From an uncultured SAR202 cluster bacterium (GTDB taxonomy: Bacteria; Chloroflexota; Dehalococcoidia; Lucifugimonadales; Lucifugimonadaceae), in assembly GCA_902620405.1 (NCBI GenBank), contig CACNIC010000006.1, positions 1 through 51,935 of the forward strand: a stretch of 51,935 nucleotides of DNA. Direction: 5' to 3'. Positions 51,509 through 51,935 of the stretch are shown here, piece after piece; the stretch's first letter is position 1; the number at the start of each line of letters is the position of its first letter. Position numbers and translations under genes: made by a program. The notes beneath the pieces are model-generated. The model ran no database searches. It was not told the origin of the DNA and saw nothing but the letters and a program-made list of their open reading frames with translations.

Positions 51509-51775
51509 TTAGCATAAATCTCTAGTCTCATAATTCCCATTACCATTAACACAATTTACACACCTAATCACTTTGTGCTTAAGGGACTTATTTCTTCCCA
51601 TTATTACACCACAACTTATGCAGTATCTTAAATCTGTTTTTAAAGCTAATGGATGCCTCTGAATATCTTTTCTAATCAAATTAGAAAGGTGTGTTACGCA
51701 CAAATTATAATTAAATAAATAATTATTTATTATCCAAAATGATTTAATTTCTGTTGAACATTGATTGCAGGTCAT
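51509..51775 (-). CDS. Small double zinc-ribbon-like protein
   Basis: 88 aa from the ATG at 51775 (MTCNQC); the frame is open to a TTG at 51820 without a Shine-Dalgarno site. Cysteine pairs at TCNQCS near the N-terminus and at YCISCG and RCVNCV near the C-terminus, plus LCVTH in the middle, suggest two zinc-binding modules. The segment between is Leu/Ile-rich and basic. No family recognised. Possibly a nucleic-acid-associated or regulatory small protein. Confidence 0.5.
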   Translation of the reverse strand: MTCNQCSTEIKSFWIINNYLFNYNLCVTHLSNLIRKDIQRHPLALKTDLRYCISCGVIMGRNKSLKHKVIRCVNCVNGNGNYETRDLC

Positions 51776-51858
51776 AGGAGAAATAATTTTCCTCAAACTA
51801 GAATTTAAATTCAACAACAAGGTGTCACTATTTTAGATACAAAAAATATTTCATTTAA

Positions 51859-51864
51859 TATAAT
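51859..51864 (+). promoter_or_regulatory. -10 element of the alanine dehydrogenase gene
   Basis: Perfect TATAAT at 51859-51864; initiation near 51871 leaves about 25 leader bases with AAGGAG at 51884-51889. The -35 region is poor (GATACA with a 17-base spacer). Confidence 0.4.
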
Positions 51865-51895
51865 TAATCCATAATTGTGGCTAAAGGAGTATGTA

Positions 51896-51935
51896 ATGAT
51901 TATAGGTGTTCCAAAAGAAATTAAAAATAACGAGT
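51896..51935 (+). CDS. ald: Alanine dehydrogenase, first 13 codons
   Basis: Cut by the window end. MIIGVPKEIKNNE is the near-invariant start of alanine dehydrogenases and of the related transhydrogenase alpha subunit. An AAGGAG site lies six bases before the ATG, and another ATG just upstream (51891) opens only one codon. Which of the two enzymes it is cannot be settled from 13 residues; alanine dehydrogenase is more likely from the exact start. Confidence 0.75.
   Translation, partial: MIIGVPKEIKNNE

Overview
The window is a densely packed, AT-rich (about one third G+C by eye) stretch of a bacterial chromosome with about 57 protein genes and one tRNA. There are no insertion sequences, phage genes, CRISPR arrays or integrases. 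The gene mix is a diheme caa3-type oxidase, an enolase-superfamily enzyme, an old-yellow-enzyme homologue, a Cys-type sulfatase with a formylglycine-generating enzyme, a D-aminoacylase-like amidohydrolase, a DUF5679-like small protein and many short lipoproteins. It suggests a streamlined aerobic heterotroph, probably marine. My best guess is a low-GC member of the SAR202/Dehalococcoidia side of Chloroflexota. That placement is inference from gene content only.

Layout. 1-7.8 kb: phosphate and nucleotide functions. A partial pstS and a large secreted 5'-nucleotidase-type lipoprotein diverge from a 519-bp intergenic region packed with TGTCA motifs. An arsC-HTH pair and an LpxH-like/PPK2/Nudix operon follow. 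8-13.4 kb: envelope lipid and sugar genes (UbiA-type prenyltransferase, histidine phosphatase, enolase-superfamily enzyme, CDP-alcohol phosphatidyltransferase, GT-B-like transferase) and an elongator tRNA-Met. 13.4-18.2 kb: an RNase HI-MoaC fusion behind class I aldolase, a divergent FBPase fused to an HTH domain, then moaA and rdgB. 18.3-22.9 kb: the coxBACD operon. 22.9-28 kb (minus strand): pheS-pheT-moeA-hypothetical.

28.2-36.3 kb: a Cys-less DUF5679-like gene with a terminator, then a tight operon of aldo/keto reductase, trpS, two consecutive trpE-type genes, trpG, trpD, trpC and trpF; trpA and trpB are not here. 36.3-44.9 kb: hflKC, a HExxH lipoprotein with a formylglycine-generating enzyme, rsmG, a mannonate-dehydratase-like gene, a DUF1289 protein, an OYE homologue and a sulfatase that the formylglycine enzyme could activate. 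44.9-50.3 kb: a plus-strand operon in which two paralogous lipoproteins of an unrecognised family bracket two SDR-like proteins, a D-aminoacylase-like enzyme and an ABC-2 permease without an ATPase, followed by a minimal alkyltransferase. 50.4-51.9 kb: a beta-hydroxyacid dehydrogenase, two small proteins and the start of alanine dehydrogenase.

The strongest novelty candidates are two uncommon fusions about 1 kb apart: RNase HI-MoaC, and fructose-1,6-bisphosphatase with a C-terminal XRE-type helix-turn-helix, the latter divergent from the aldolase gene of the same pathway. Others are the TGTCA cluster, the tandem TrpE pair with a divergent second copy, the lipoprotein/permease operon, and the abutting or overlapping ends of most convergent gene pairs.
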